The notes beneath the pieces are model-generated. The model ran no database searches. It saw nothing but the letters and a program-made list of their open reading frames with translations, and was not told where the DNA came from. A stretch of 64,000 nt of DNA from an uncultured Schlesneria sp. (GTDB taxonomy: Bacteria; Planctomycetota; Planctomycetia; Planctomycetales; Planctomycetaceae), in NCBI GenBank assembly GCA_903840265.1, contig CAIMFH010000010.1, positions 1 to 64,000 of the forward strand, in the 5' to 3' direction. Below, in pieces: positions 19,117 through 29,978 of the stretch. Position 1 is the first letter of the stretch. Each line of letters starts with the position of its first letter. The translations under genes and the position numbers were made by a program.

Positions 19117-19956
19117 CTACCTGTTGTCCGCCTGACGAAGCTGAGCGACCAGATCCGGCAGATCGTTCACGATCAGATCTGGGCGCGGACTGGCCTGTTC
19201 GAAGTCATTTCGCGTGCTGATTCCCGTCAAGATACCGGCCGTCCATAACCCCAGCGGAATCGCCCCTGAGATATCCGTGTCGTACCGATCGCCCACCATC
19301 AAGGTTTGATCGGGCGTCACGTTCAGCCGCGCCATCGCCTGTTCGTACATTCCGCGATTGGGCTTGCCGATCACCTGTGGCTGCTGGCCGCTGGCGGTGG
19401 ATAGCAGAGCCAGAATGCTGCCGGCCCCTGGCAGGAAGCCGCGTTCGCTGGGAAATGTTGCGTCCGAATTCGTACCGATGAACTTCGCCCCGCGGCGAAT
19501 CGCCAGCGTCACATTTGCCAGTTCGTCATAGGTCAGATGAAAGTTGATCCCAGCCACAGCATAAGTCGCGGCATCGGGATCGGTGGTCAGTTCAAAGCCA
19601 TTCTTCTGCAAAGCGACCTTCAGGCCGTCCTGCCCCATGACAATCACCGGGCCGCGCGGCCAGCCCGGTTGTCCCATCTGACTCGCCAACCAACTGGCGG
19701 TCGCCTCAGCACTCCCCAGCACCTGGTCGGGTTGGATGTGAATATCCATCTCCGCCAGACGCTTGACGAACTGCTCAGGCGTCTTGCTGGCGTTGTTCGT
19801 GACAAACAAGAACTTGCGACCTGTCTCGGCCAGGTAATCGATCGCCTGCTGGACCCCCGCCAAAGGCTTGGTTCCGACGTAGATCACTCCGTCCATATCA
19901 AACAACACGCCACGCACAGAGCGCAGCCCAGCCAGATCGCGCGTCACTCTTGTCAC
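19117..19956 (-). CDS. HAD-superfamily IIA (NagD-like) phosphatase
   Basis: GVLFDMDGVIYVG, FVTNNASKT, MVGDRYDTDI. Confidence 0.9.
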   Translation of the reverse strand: MTRVTRDLAGLRSVRGVLFDMDGVIYVGTKPLAGVQQAIDYLAETGRKFLFVTNNASKTPEQFVKRLAEMDIHIQPDQVLGSAEATASWLASQMGQPGWPRGPVIVMGQDGLKVALQKNGFELTTDPDAATYAVAGINFHLTYDELANVTLAIRRGAKFIGTNSDATFPSERGFLPGAGSILALLSTASGQQPQVIGKPNRGMYEQAMARLNVTPDQTLMVGDRYDTDISGAIPLGLWTAGILTGISTRNDFEQASPRPDLIVNDLPDLVAQLRQADNR

Positions 19957-19964
19957 TCCAACTT

Positions 19965-20678
19965 CTACTTCGTTTCGCCCATCATCCGAGACACATGCTC
20001 TTCAATCGAATCCGCCCAGATCTTGTAAGCGGCCGGAGTCAAATGCAACAAGTCCGGCATCACGTCTTTGCTCAGCACATGCTTGTCATCAAGGAACTTG
20101 GGACCGATATCCAGGTATTCGACCATCTTGCCGTCGGCCAGCTTGGCCACAATCGCATTGGCCCCGGCATTCACTTTGCGTTTTGCGTCTTCGTCATCGA
20201 CGCCACGAGGGAAAATCCCCAGCAGCAGAATCTTCGTTTCAGGCAGCTTCTCGCGCAACTTGTGGACGATGGCGGTGATCCCTTCGGCGATCTGCTCGCT
20301 GGTATTGTTCCCCGAGTTGTTCGTGCCGATCATGATCACAGCCAGCTTCGGCTTGATTCCTTCGATATTGCCATTCTCCAGTCGCCACAGCACATGCTGA
20401 GTCCGATCGCCGCCGATCCCGAGGTTCACCGCGTTTCGCTTGGCGTAGGTGTCAGCCCAGACCTGTTTGCCTGGCCCTTCCCAAGCCTGTGTGATTGAAT
20501 CACCGATGAAAATCAGGTCGACGTTGCCTTGTTTCACGCGTTCATTGAACGAATCGTGTCGCTTCATCCAACCCGCATCGCGTGGAACCGGTTTGACGGT
20601 GTCACTCTCTTGAGCCACAGCCGACTGAACCAACGCGCCGAACGCACAAATCGTCAACAACCAAGATGCCAATCGCAT
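19965..20678 (-). CDS. SGNH/GDSL hydrolase, secreted
   Basis: LIFIGDSITQAW, MIGTNNSG, DLLHLTPAAY; signal peptide. Confidence 0.88.
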   Translation of the reverse strand: MRLASWLLTICAFGALVQSAVAQESDTVKPVPRDAGWMKRHDSFNERVKQGNVDLIFIGDSITQAWEGPGKQVWADTYAKRNAVNLGIGGDRTQHVLWRLENGNIEGIKPKLAVIMIGTNNSGNNTSEQIAEGITAIVHKLREKLPETKILLLGIFPRGVDDEDAKRKVNAGANAIVAKLADGKMVEYLDIGPKFLDDKHVLSKDVMPDLLHLTPAAYKIWADSIEEHVSRMMGETK

Positions 20679-20818
20679 GATGCTTCGCTCCGACAGCCAT
20701 TGAAGTGGACGCCACGTCGGCTGACAACAACGCCAGCCGCACTAGGTTCTACCACAGCCGAATCACGTCTGCACGCGTTACGTTCTTCACCCACCATTCA
20801 ATCGCATTCAAGCGGAAG

Positions 20819-20870
20819 TTGCCCCATCGGTCCTATTAGTCACATCCAAGAAACAGGACAGATGTGACGA
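20819..20870. repeat. Phased 9-nt degenerate repeat with dyad
   Basis: Complement reads atgtgacta|ataggaccg|atggggcaa; dyad gtcacat/atgtgac. Confidence 0.55.
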
Positions 20871-20889
20871 AGTTCAACAAGACGACTTT

Positions 20890-21663
20890 CTACGCTCGCC
20901 ACAGCTTCCACCAGTGCCTCTGCTTCTGAGTTACCTCTTGCGGCGAAGGCTGGCACTTCTTTAGTGCGTGACAGATGTCATCGATCGAATCAGTCAGTAA
21001 CAACGAGTCGAAATCGTCCTGAGCGATTGCACCATGCTTCAATAGCGTTCCGCGCAGGAAATCGAACAGCGGTTGCCAATATTCCACACCGACAAAGATC
21101 AGCGGGAATCGATTCACTTTGCCAGTCTGAATCAGCGTCGCCGCTTCGAACGCTTCGTCGAGCGTCCCGAAGCCGCCTGGAAAAATCAGAAACGCCTGCG
21201 AATACTTGACCAGCATCACTTTTCTCACGAAAAAATGCTGAAACAAAACCATCTTGTCCAGATAGGGATTCGCTTCCTGTTCGACCGGCAACATGATATT
21301 GCAGCCGATCGAGCCGCCACCCACCTCTTTAGCACCTCGGTTCGCCGCCTCCATGATGCCGGGGCCACCTCCGGTCATGACCGTATAACCAAACTTGGCA
21401 ATCGCCGCACCGGTACGGCGCGCCAGCTCATAGCTGGCATCTCCCTCTTTAAATCGAGCCGAACCAAACACCGTGATGCACGGGCCGGTCCAGTGCAGTG
21501 CGCGATAGCCGCGGATGAATTCAATCGCAATTTTGACGACTCGCAGGAACTCATCGATTCGCGAACGTGGTCCTTCGAGTAACTTGACATCCGAATGAAC
21601 GGCCGCGGGACTCGCGGGACGAATGACAACGGGCTGATCCGAGGGCGTCTGGATTGTGGACAT
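20890..21663 (-). CDS. LOG-family (TIGR00730) Rossmann protein
   Basis: [36 protein letters not shown]. Confidence 0.92.
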   Translation of the reverse strand: MSTIQTPSDQPVVIRPASPAAVHSDVKLLEGPRSRIDEFLRVVKIAIEFIRGYRALHWTGPCITVFGSARFKEGDASYELARRTGAAIAKFGYTVMTGGGPGIMEAANRGAKEVGGGSIGCNIMLPVEQEANPYLDKMVLFQHFFVRKVMLVKYSQAFLIFPGGFGTLDEAFEAATLIQTGKVNRFPLIFVGVEYWQPLFDFLRGTLLKHGAIAQDDFDSLLLTDSIDDICHALKKCQPSPQEVTQKQRHWWKLWRA

Positions 21664-21793
21664 GATTTTATCCTGAGGATGCATGGCGTCCGGCGGGGAG
21701 ATATGATCGAAAGTGGCCGCGGACAGCAAGGCGGAAACGCCATTGAGTCTTGAGCCGACTTCATGCACCATGATTTTGGGAATAGAGCAATCG

Positions 21794-22747
21794 ATGACAG
21801 ATCAAGTCGAAATTGGTGGTGTCGTGCTGCATCTGAACCAGCCCGACGATTCGGCAGGTGAGTGGATCGGCCAGCGCGAGATCCTGATGCAACTGCTGGC
21901 CTGCTGGCTGGTGATTGACGAGAAAGATCTACCGCTGGCACCGCGCATCGTCGGCACACCCGGCATCGGCAAGACGACGCTGGCGATCTCGGCGGGTCGG
22001 ACTCGCAAGCAAGATCTTTATATTTATCAATGCACTGCCGACACACGCCCCGAAGACTTGCTGGTCACTCCGGTCCTTGCCGAAAGCGGACGCATTAAGT
22101 ACCACGCTTCGCCATTGGTCACCGCCATGGTTCGTGGTGGAATCTGCATCCTCGACGAAGGGAACCGCATGAACGAGAAGTCGTGGGCCAGCCTGGCTCC
22201 ATTGCTCGATCATCGTCGCTACGTCGAATCGATCGTCGCCGGGATCACGATTCATGCTCACAAAGACTTCCGCTGTGCAGTCACGATGAATGACGACGAA
22301 TCAACATTCGAGATCCCCGATTACATCCTCAGCCGCCTGCAGCCGACGCTGACGGTGGGGCATCCGCAGCGACATGACGAACTGGCGATCCTGCATTATC
22401 ACCTTCCCTTCGCCGAACCCGAGATGCTGAATCTGACAGTCGACTTCCTGCAGCAATCGCATCAGTTGAACTTGGACTTCTCCACCCGAGACGGGATGAA
22501 TGTCCTGCGCTATGCCATGAAGCGATTGGCTCAAGACCCGACGCATCCCGTCGCCAAAGACCTGGTCTGGCAGGAAGCCTTGATCAACTGCCTGGGTGAA
22601 GAAGCAATCGACTTGAACGAAACCGCGAAGCGACGTCAGCAATCCCTCGGCGGCAACACCATGCCCATGGGACTAGGTGACTTCTTCTTCGACCCCAACG
22701 ACCCCTTGCACCCCGACTACGACGAAGAGGAAGATGAAGAAGAGTAG
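21794..22747 (+). CDS. MoxR-type AAA ATPase
   Basis: [11 protein letters not shown] Walker [18 protein letters not shown] Walker B; start at 21794. Confidence 0.85.
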   Translation: MTDQVEIGGVVLHLNQPDDSAGEWIGQREILMQLLACWLVIDEKDLPLAPRIVGTPGIGKTTLAISAGRTRKQDLYIYQCTADTRPEDLLVTPVLAESGRIKYHASPLVTAMVRGGICILDEGNRMNEKSWASLAPLLDHRRYVESIVAGITIHAHKDFRCAVTMNDDESTFEIPDYILSRLQPTLTVGHPQRHDELAILHYHLPFAEPEMLNLTVDFLQQSHQLNLDFSTRDGMNVLRYAMKRLAQDPTHPVAKDLVWQEALINCLGEEAIDLNETAKRRQQSLGGNTMPMGLGDFFFDPNDPLHPDYDEEEDEEE

Positions 22748-22758
22748 GTGAGGAATAA

Positions 22759-22875
22759 GTAACGAGTGACGAGATGAAAGTAACGAGGTGAAGACAGGAG
22801 TCAGAGTCAGTCATCACTCGCCACATTCCCTCTCCCCTTGTCCCCCTCGTTACTCGTCACTTTTATCTCGTCACT
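22759..22875. repeat. Intergenic inverted repeat, ACGAGTGACGAG type
   Basis: gtaacgagtgacgagatgaaagtaacgag versus ctcgttactcgtcacttttatctcgtcact (gapped). Confidence 0.7.
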
Positions 22876-22889
22876 AATTCGGATTATTT

Positions 22890-24761
22890 ATGAACGTCCT
22901 TCAATTCAGCGACCGCATTACCTGCCTCCCGATCATTCATGGGAGCGGAGATTTTGCTGTCGAAGTCCGTCGCGTGATGCTGTCGCATCATTTCGATTGC
23001 CTGGCCGTTCCGCTGCCTGCCTCGTTCCAATCCGATGTGGAACGGGCAATCGAGTTCCTGCCGAATGTCTCCATGGTCGTGCAGGAAGAGACGACGACCA
23101 GTTGGGCGGGTGAATGGAAAGGCGACGCCGAAGAGGAACCGGAAGAAGAACGAGTCTTCAGCTACGTCCCCATTGATCCCTGCCAAGGGGTGATTACGGC
23201 CCTGCGCATCGCCGCTCAAGAGCGAATCAAACGCGAGTTCATTGATCTCGAGACGGCGACGTTTCAAAGCTACGCCGCGATCCTGCCCGATCCATATGCC
23301 TTGAAGCATGTCTCCAGCGAGAAATTTGCTGCCGCGGTACTCCCCAGCATCGGACGACTCCCTGAAGGTCAACCGCGCGACCGAGTGATCCACATGGCGG
23401 CGCGACTGCGCGAACTGGAAGAACGCCACGAACGAATCCTGTTTGTCTGCTCGATCATCGACTGGCCCTGGGTTCGTGAAGCCTATGTCGATCAAACAAT
23501 CGAAGCCACCGAGCACGATGATGTCGAAGAAACCTCGATCTTCGAGGCGGATCCAGAGACACTTCTGTTCATGCTGGGGGAACTCCCCTTCATCACCGGC
23601 CTGTACGAACGAGCCCGCTTTGAATTGGAGTCCGACGAGAACCTGTCGATCGACGGCGTGAAAGCCATGTTGCTGGTCGCGCGAGATCATTACAAAGCGG
23701 AACTCGGTAATCGAGCCCGCAAGATCACGCCCAAACTGCTGCGGATCTACCTGCAATACGTCCGCAATCTGACGCTCATCGAGCGTCGGATGTCGCCAAC
23801 GATGTCGACCCTCGTCGAGGCGGCTCAACAGACTGGCGGCGATCAGTTCGCGATCTCGTTGATGCAGACGATGCGAGAATATCCTTTCCAGGAACGAATC
23901 CCCTTCCCGACCATTCGCCTCGGGATCGATCGCGGCCACTTGCCCGATGGGGATCTGGTTCAGCTGAAAACCCGCCTCCCCGGCCAATCGCTGGAGTGGG
24001 GCACGTGCAAGCTGAAGCCACAGCCACCCAAGCCACAACAAGATGAGTGGCAGATGCGGTGGAATCCATATCACCAGTGCAGTTGGCCCCCGGAAGACGT
24101 GGCCATCGAACGGTTCCGCACGCACGTCAAAGACTCGGCCCTCAACATGCTGGGGACCGACCTCGCTCGCAGCGAAAAATTCAGCGCCAGCCTGAAAGAC
24201 GGTTTGGACATCCGCGAGACCCTGCGCAACTGGCACAGCGGCGAGTTGTATGTGAAAGTCCTGCCCCCCACCCGCGGCAGCCTGGACTGCGCGGTCATGC
24301 TGTTCGACAGCCCCGCCGACCCACGTGATTACCCATGGCGAGTGACTTGGCACGCCGAACATCACGACGAATCGACGCTGGCGCTATTTGCCACGAATTA
24401 TCTCGAGAACATGGTCGGCCCTGGCATCGGACAGGCGACGTACGGTGGCGCGATGTTCCTGTTCCCACCACGTCCGGTTCCCGACATCTGGTCGAACCGC
24501 CGCTTCGATTTCGCCGACACCATGGAAGAACGCCTGCTGGCCGCCGCCTGTTATCACGCCGAAGAGCGTCACATCGCGCTGCTGAGCTCCGCACCTCCAG
24601 GCCCCGCCTGGCGAAGACTCGCCAAACGATTCGGCAAGGTTCTGATCCACGTCCCCCTGGGCCGCTTCAGCCAAGAAACCGTTCAGCAGTTGCGAATGTT
24701 CCACGTCCTCAACGGTCAACGAGTCCGCAGCTACGCTGCCGAATTCATTCGGAAAGCATAA
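22890..24761 (+). CDS. Uncharacterised 623-aa protein, partner of upstream MoxR; possible remote DUF5682/TraB-like N-terminus
   Basis: Long ORF 3' of moxR; ITCLPIIHGSGDFAVEVRRVMLSHHFDCLAVPLP N-terminus. Confidence 0.6.
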   Translation: MNVLQFSDRITCLPIIHGSGDFAVEVRRVMLSHHFDCLAVPLPASFQSDVERAIEFLPNVSMVVQEETTTSWAGEWKGDAEEEPEEERVFSYVPIDPCQGVITALRIAAQERIKREFIDLETATFQSYAAILPDPYALKHVSSEKFAAAVLPSIGRLPEGQPRDRVIHMAARLRELEERHERILFVCSIIDWPWVREAYVDQTIEATEHDDVEETSIFEADPETLLFMLGELPFITGLYERARFELESDENLSIDGVKAMLLVARDHYKAELGNRARKITPKLLRIYLQYVRNLTLIERRMSPTMSTLVEAAQQTGGDQFAISLMQTMREYPFQERIPFPTIRLGIDRGHLPDGDLVQLKTRLPGQSLEWGTCKLKPQPPKPQQDEWQMRWNPYHQCSWPPEDVAIERFRTHVKDSALNMLGTDLARSEKFSASLKDGLDIRETLRNWHSGELYVKVLPPTRGSLDCAVMLFDSPADPRDYPWRVTWHAEHHDESTLALFATNYLENMVGPGIGQATYGGAMFLFPPRPVPDIWSNRRFDFADTMEERLLAAACYHAEERHIALLSSAPPGPAWRRLAKRFGKVLIHVPLGRFSQETVQQLRMFHVLNGQRVRSYAAEFIRKA

Positions 24762-24974
24762 CGCACGTCCAAAACCGTCAAGGTACTCCAAAACCTGACC
24801 ACAAATTGCCATTCTCTGCCAAATCGCAAGTTCTGCAATCAAATGGCAGCCTCGATCTCTTGGCTTAATTCGCAAAATCGTCAATGATTCGCCTTGCGGT
24901 CGAATGACGCTGATCGCCGCACACGGATGGCCAGGGACGAAGTTCAGCGAAAATCCTGACGGAGAACGGATCGG

Positions 24975-25982
24975 ATGAAGTATCTCGTCACCGGAGCAGC
25001 CGGTTTCATTGGGATGCATGTCAGCACCTTGCTGCTCGACCGCGGCGATGAAGTCGTCGGCCTGGATAATCTCAATCCCTACTATACGGTTCAGCTCAAG
25101 CACGACCGACTCGCGCGGCTGACTGGCAAGCCCGGCTTCCGTTTCCAGGAAATGGATCTGGCCGATCGCGAGCGACTGACGCAACTTTTTGCGACCGAAA
25201 AATTCGATGTCGTGATCAACCTGGCGGCTCAAGCGGGCGTTCGATACTCCATCACGAACCCTCACGTGTACATCGACAGCAACATCGTGGGATTCGTCAA
25301 CATCCTGGAAGCCTGCCGCCATCATGGCGTGAAGCACCTGGTCTATGCCTCATCGAGTTCCGTCTACGGTGCCAACACCACGATGCCGTTCTCGATCCAT
25401 CACAATGTGGACCATCCACTCAGCCTGTACGCCGCGACGAAGAAGGCGAACGAGTTGATGGCGCATACGTACAGCCACCTGTATCACCTGCCGACCACGG
25501 GGTTGCGATTCTTTACCGTGTACGGACCGTGGGGTCGCCCCGACATGGCGATGTGGTTGTTCACTAAGGCGATCCTCGATGGTAAGCCGATCGATGTATT
25601 CAACAACGGTCAGATGCGACGTGACTTCACGTTCATCGACGACATTGCCACGGGAGTGATTCGCACGGCGGACAACGTCCCTATGGGAAACAAAGACTGG
25701 TCGGGCGATCGACCCGATCCCGCTACCAGCCGAGGTCCGTATCGCGTCTACAACATCGGCAACAATCAGCCGGTGGAACTGATGCACATGATTCGGACGC
25801 TCGAGCAGACGCTGGGAGTCGAAGCGAAAAAGAATTTCCTGCCGATGCAGGACGGCGATGTCCCCGCGACGTATGCCGACGTGGATGACTTGATCCGCGA
25901 TGTCGGGTTCCGCCCCAGCACGCCGATCGAGACGGGGATTCAGCGGTTTGTCAGTTGGTACCGGGATTATCACAAGGTTTGA
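24975..25982 (+). CDS. NAD-dependent epimerase, probable UDP-glucuronate 4-epimerase
   Basis: YLVTGAAGFIGMHV, SSSSVYGANT, SLYAATKKANELMAHTY. Confidence 0.88.
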   Translation: MKYLVTGAAGFIGMHVSTLLLDRGDEVVGLDNLNPYYTVQLKHDRLARLTGKPGFRFQEMDLADRERLTQLFATEKFDVVINLAAQAGVRYSITNPHVYIDSNIVGFVNILEACRHHGVKHLVYASSSSVYGANTTMPFSIHHNVDHPLSLYAATKKANELMAHTYSHLYHLPTTGLRFFTVYGPWGRPDMAMWLFTKAILDGKPIDVFNNGQMRRDFTFIDDIATGVIRTADNVPMGNKDWSGDRPDPATSRGPYRVYNIGNNQPVELMHMIRTLEQTLGVEAKKNFLPMQDGDVPATYADVDDLIRDVGFRPSTPIETGIQRFVSWYRDYHKV

Positions 25983-25985
25983 TTC

Positions 25986-26927
25986 ATGCGATCGATACTC
26001 GTCACCGGCGGAGCCGGATTTCTGGGAAGCCACCTTTGCGAGCGACTGCTCGAACGAGGTGACAATGTCATTTGCCTGGACAACTTCTTTACGGGCCGGA
26101 AGCAGAATGTCACCCATCTGCTCGCCAATCCCCGTTTCGAATTGATCCGGCACGACATCGTGCAGCCGATCGCGCTGGAAGCGGACCAGATCTATAACTT
26201 GGCTTGCCCCGCGTCGCCGGTGGCGTATCAGTACAACCCGATCAAGACGATCAAGACATCCACTGTCGGCGTCGTGAATGTGCTGGGGTTGGCCAAGCGA
26301 TGCAAAGCGCGCATCCTGCACGCATCGACATCGGAAGTGTATGGAGATCCGACCGTGCATCCCCAGCCGGAAAGCTACTGGGGTAACGTCAATCCGCTCG
26401 GCCCCCGCAGTTGCTACGACGAGGGCAAGCGAGTCGCCGAGTCGCTGTGCATGAACTATCACCAGGAGCATAACCTGGAAGTCCGCATCATCCGGATCTT
26501 CAACACGTACGGCCCCCGCATGGATCCGAATGACGGCCGAGTGATCTCGAACTTCATTACGCAGGCTCTGCGTGGCGAACCTCTGACCATTTACGGCAAC
26601 GGCCTGCAGACCCGATCGTTTTGTTACGTCGATGACCTGCTGCGCGGCATGATGCTGTTGATGGACCAGGACAAAGAAACAGGCCCCGTCAACATCGGCA
26701 ATCCCGGCGAATACACGATGCTGCAGTTGGCCGAGCAAATCTTGAAGCAGATTCCCGAATCGAAATCCAAGATCGTGCATAAACCGCTGCCACAAGACGA
26801 CCCCAAACAGCGCTGTCCCGACATCACCAAAGCCCGTTCGCTGCTCGGGTGGTCGCCGACCGTTGATCTGCAGGCGGGTCTCGCAAAGACGGTTGAGTAC
26901 TATCGCGGCGAGCTGGCTCAAGCCTGA
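25986..26927 (+). CDS. UDP-glucuronate decarboxylase-like epimerase family
   Basis: [51 protein letters not shown]. Confidence 0.92.
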   Translation: MRSILVTGGAGFLGSHLCERLLERGDNVICLDNFFTGRKQNVTHLLANPRFELIRHDIVQPIALEADQIYNLACPASPVAYQYNPIKTIKTSTVGVVNVLGLAKRCKARILHASTSEVYGDPTVHPQPESYWGNVNPLGPRSCYDEGKRVAESLCMNYHQEHNLEVRIIRIFNTYGPRMDPNDGRVISNFITQALRGEPLTIYGNGLQTRSFCYVDDLLRGMMLLMDQDKETGPVNIGNPGEYTMLQLAEQILKQIPESKSKIVHKPLPQDDPKQRCPDITKARSLLGWSPTVDLQAGLAKTVEYYRGELAQA

Positions 26928-26993
26928 CGACCCGGCGTTATCTTCCTGAACATGACATTAGACGATTCGACACATTCAATTGGAGCGATAGGC

Positions 26994-27875
26994 ATGACGA
27001 CACGCAAAGGAATTATCCTCGCCGGGGGATCGGGAACTCGACTGCATCCGTCCACTCGAGTCGTCAGCAAGCAACTCATGCCGGTGTACGACAAGCCGAT
27101 GGTCTACTATCCGCTGTCGACAATGATGCTGGCCGGGATCCGCGAGATCATGGTAATCAGCACCCCGCAGGATCTTCCTTCGTTTCGTCGACTGCTCGGC
27201 GATGGGAGTGAGTGGGGGTTGAAGTTCGCCTATGCCGAACAGCCCGAGCCCAAGGGAATCGCGCAGTCTCTGATCATCGCCGAAGACTTTCTCAGCGGCC
27301 AGCCCTCGTGCCTGATCCTGGGTGACAATATCTTCTACGGCCATAACCTGGCGCAGTCACTGCAGTCGGCAAACTCCATTCAAACGGGGGCCACCGTCTT
27401 CGCCTACCACGTGCGTGATCCCGAGCGGTATGGCGTCGTCGTATTGGACGCGGCCGGTAAGCCAACCGAACTGGAAGAGAAACCCGCGGCCCCCCGCTCG
27501 AACTACGCCGTCACCGGATTGTACTTTTACGATAGCGAAGCCCCAGCGATTGCCCGCGCGCTCAAACCGTCGGCCCGCGGCGAACTGGAAATCACCGATG
27601 TGAATCGAGAATACCTAAAACGTGGGACGCTCAGCGTTGAGGTCTTCGGTCGCGGAACCGCCTGGCTCGACACCGGCACGCACCAGTCGTTGCTGGAAGC
27701 GTCAAACTTTGTCAGCGTCCTGGAAACGCGCCAGGGCTTAAAGGTCGCCTGCCCGGAAGAGATCGCCTGGCGCATGCACTATATAGATGCTAATCAGTTG
27801 CGACGGCTGGCAGAGCCCATGAAAAACAATTCCTACGGACAATACCTGCTGGAACTGGCAGTTTCCGCCGATTGA
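26994..27875 (+). CDS. rfbA: Glucose-1-phosphate thymidylyltransferase
   Basis: [41 protein letters not shown]. Confidence 0.94.
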   Translation: MTTRKGIILAGGSGTRLHPSTRVVSKQLMPVYDKPMVYYPLSTMMLAGIREIMVISTPQDLPSFRRLLGDGSEWGLKFAYAEQPEPKGIAQSLIIAEDFLSGQPSCLILGDNIFYGHNLAQSLQSANSIQTGATVFAYHVRDPERYGVVVLDAAGKPTELEEKPAAPRSNYAVTGLYFYDSEAPAIARALKPSARGELEITDVNREYLKRGTLSVEVFGRGTAWLDTGTHQSLLEASNFVSVLETRQGLKVACPEEIAWRMHYIDANQLRRLAEPMKNNSYGQYLLELAVSAD

Positions 27876-27914
27876 TATCTCAGGGTCTGGCTCCGCCCTG
27901 TAAGTGAGCGACAG

Positions 27915-27937
27915 AACGGTCAATGACTGACCGTTTT
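27915..27937 (+). terminator. Rho-independent terminator after rfbA
   Basis: aacggtca-atgac-tgaccgttttt. Confidence 0.8.
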
Positions 27938-28605
27938 TGGCAGCGAGTCAGGATGACCAGCCATCTCCTTGACCGTTGAACCACATCGCGCGCCGCCATT
28001 TAAGGCCTCTCATGCGGAAGCGCCCGCTTATCCCAGTTGATCTTACAGATTTGGGCTTCCACCCGCCGTGGACCCAGCCTGTCGTTACGGGTATTAACGG
28101 CAGGACCAAAACAGTCGCCCGTAGACCACGGCAATCGAGGCATCTCCCCCATTTTGCCTCGCATTCGCGGGGAATCGATCGCATTTGGCCGTCAAACTCG
28201 TGTGCATCTTGACCAAGCGGCATTAACGCTTCAACCGGCACCGAAATTGACGTAAACACATTGCGAAATAACGGTTTGAGAGATTCAAGGCTGCTGCCCC
28301 TCCCTACCGATCAATTGTGCTAGTCCCGCCAAAACGAACCGATGCGAGGCACCCGGAGACAATGGGTGAATCGTTCGAAAGATACATGGCGCCAAGTTGG
28401 CGCGTGCGGAAGTTGTTTTGTGGACGACGTACGTTCGACGGTCGTAACGACCGGAACAGGGTGATGGCCCAGCCGAGGTAATTGCGACGCGCGTCGCAGG
28501 CGGCGCGGTTCAGCCGCCTGGAATTCCACGACTGACCGACACCTAGGTTCCGTGGGTTAGGACGACCCAAGGTTCGAGATTCCCAAGGGAAGGAGACGTT
28601 CTTCT

Positions 28606-29919
28606 ATGCGATGGATCAAGATGTCTGGGGCTGTGCTCGCTGCGATGAGCATGGCCAGCCTGGCTGAAGCCGGGTGGTTACATGGCAATACGGGGTGCTG
28701 CGGCGCCTCGAAAGCCAGCTGCACGTCTTCGTGCACACCGGCTTGTTGCCGACCTGTGATCGTGAAGCCTTGTTGCCCAACGGTCCATACCTATCAACGA
28801 CGATGTTCGGACATCAAGCCACCATGCTGCGACAGCAGCTGTGCTCCAGCGAGCTGCTGTGCTCCAGCTGGTGCCGGCAACTGTGCACCAGCATGTGCCG
28901 CCCCTGCTGCAGCTTGTGCTCCAGCTTGTGCTGCTCCTGCAGCCAACTGTGCACCAGCTTGTGCTGCTCCCGCTGCGAACTGTGGTCCAGCCTGTGCTCC
29001 AGGTTGTGCCGCTCCAGCAGCGAACTGTGCTCCTGCTTGTGCTGCTCCTGCAGCGAACTGTGGTCCAGCCGGTCCTGGCTGTGCCGCTCCAGCAGCTGCT
29101 TGTGCTCCAGCTTGTGCCGCTCCAGCCGCTAACTGCGGTCCGGTCGGTCCTGGTTGTGCTGCTCCAGCCGCTGCCTGTGCTCCAGCTTGTGCCGCTCCAG
29201 CCGCTACCGGCTGCTGCTCAACGGGCTGTGGTACAAAGGGTTGCTGCTTCAAGGGTCTGCATGGCTTGTTCGGCAAGTCCTGCTTCAAGAAGTCATGTTG
29301 CTCGTCAACATGTGCTCCTGCCTGTGCCGCTCCAGCTTGTGCTGCACCAGCGTGTGCCGCTCCAGCCAGCTGCACGACTAGCTGCACGCCAAAGTGCTGT
29401 GCTGATCCCTGTGCAATTGCTCAGTTGATCTACACATCACAAACGGCTTGCTATGCTCGTCAACGACGTGCTGCCATCCGCAAGCTTGGCAATCGTTACG
29501 ATTGCATCTGCAATCCAGAGATCATGACGGCCTTCGTCTACGCTCTGAATGATGCTGATGAACGCGTCCGACGTGAAGCTGCCGATGAAATCGGCGATCA
29601 AGTTCGCAAGAACTGCTGCTGCTGCCCAGAAGTCACCGCCGCCCTGACCTGTGCTCTGGGTGACTGTGATCGTGGTGTGGTTCGTCAAGCTGAACAGGCT
29701 CTCCGCCTGTGTGGATACGACGTCGTCAAGGGTTGCTGCGACAAGGGTTGCACGACCGCTGGTTGCTCGACTGGCTGCAGCAACGGCTGTGCCCCAGCCG
29801 GTGGCCCAGCAGTTGCCCCGATCAATGACAACGCCGCTCCAGCTCCAGTACCACCAGAAGAGAAGAAGGCTTCCAACAGCCGAAGCCGTATGTCCACGCT
29901 GCTCGGTCTCTTGAACTAG
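28606..29919 (+). CDS. Secreted Cys-rich repeat protein with HEAT-like C-terminal region
   Basis: Signal peptide; about 65 Cys in 437 aa; NCAPACAAPAA repeats; C-terminal ALNDADERVRREAADEIGD helical-repeat segment; own terminator. Confidence 0.8.
   Translation: MRWIKMSGAVLAAMSMASLAEAGWLHGNTGCCGASKASCTSSCTPACCRPVIVKPCCPTVHTYQRRCSDIKPPCCDSSCAPASCCAPAGAGNCAPACAAPAAACAPACAAPAANCAPACAAPAANCGPACAPGCAAPAANCAPACAAPAANCGPAGPGCAAPAAACAPACAAPAANCGPVGPGCAAPAAACAPACAAPAATGCCSTGCGTKGCCFKGLHGLFGKSCFKKSCCSSTCAPACAAPACAAPACAAPASCTTSCTPKCCADPCAIAQLIYTSQTACYARQRRAAIRKLGNRYDCICNPEIMTAFVYALNDADERVRREAADEIGDQVRKNCCCCPEVTAALTCALGDCDRGVVRQAEQALRLCGYDVVKGCCDKGCTTAGCSTGCSNGCAPAGGPAVAPINDNAAPAPVPPEEKKASNSRSRMSTLLGLLN
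28879..29205 (+). repeat. Coding tandem repeat, about 11-aa (33-nt) unit NCAPACAAPAA
   Basis: About ten degenerate units read directly in the translation. Confidence 0.85.
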
Positions 29920-29978
29920 TTAGCAGTATGGCTTAGGCGATAACCAATCCGAAAGATTGGGGTACTACAGTCAACAGC

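Noticed and set aside
22884-24365. 493-aa minus-strand ORF
   Set aside because: Antisense shadow of the 623-aa gene; composition reflects codon bias of the plus strand
25350-26921. 523-aa minus-strand ORF
   Set aside because: Antisense to two clear epimerase-family genes with full motifs on the plus strand
28879-29205. Possible CRISPR-like array
   Set aside because: Repeats are in-frame 33-nt coding units without unique spacers
28794-29387. Minus-strand AGAAQAGAQ-repeat ORF and plus-strand alternative-frame repeat ORFs
   Set aside because: Alternative readings of the 33-nt coding repeat; only the Cys-rich frame has signal peptide, RBS-like context and terminator
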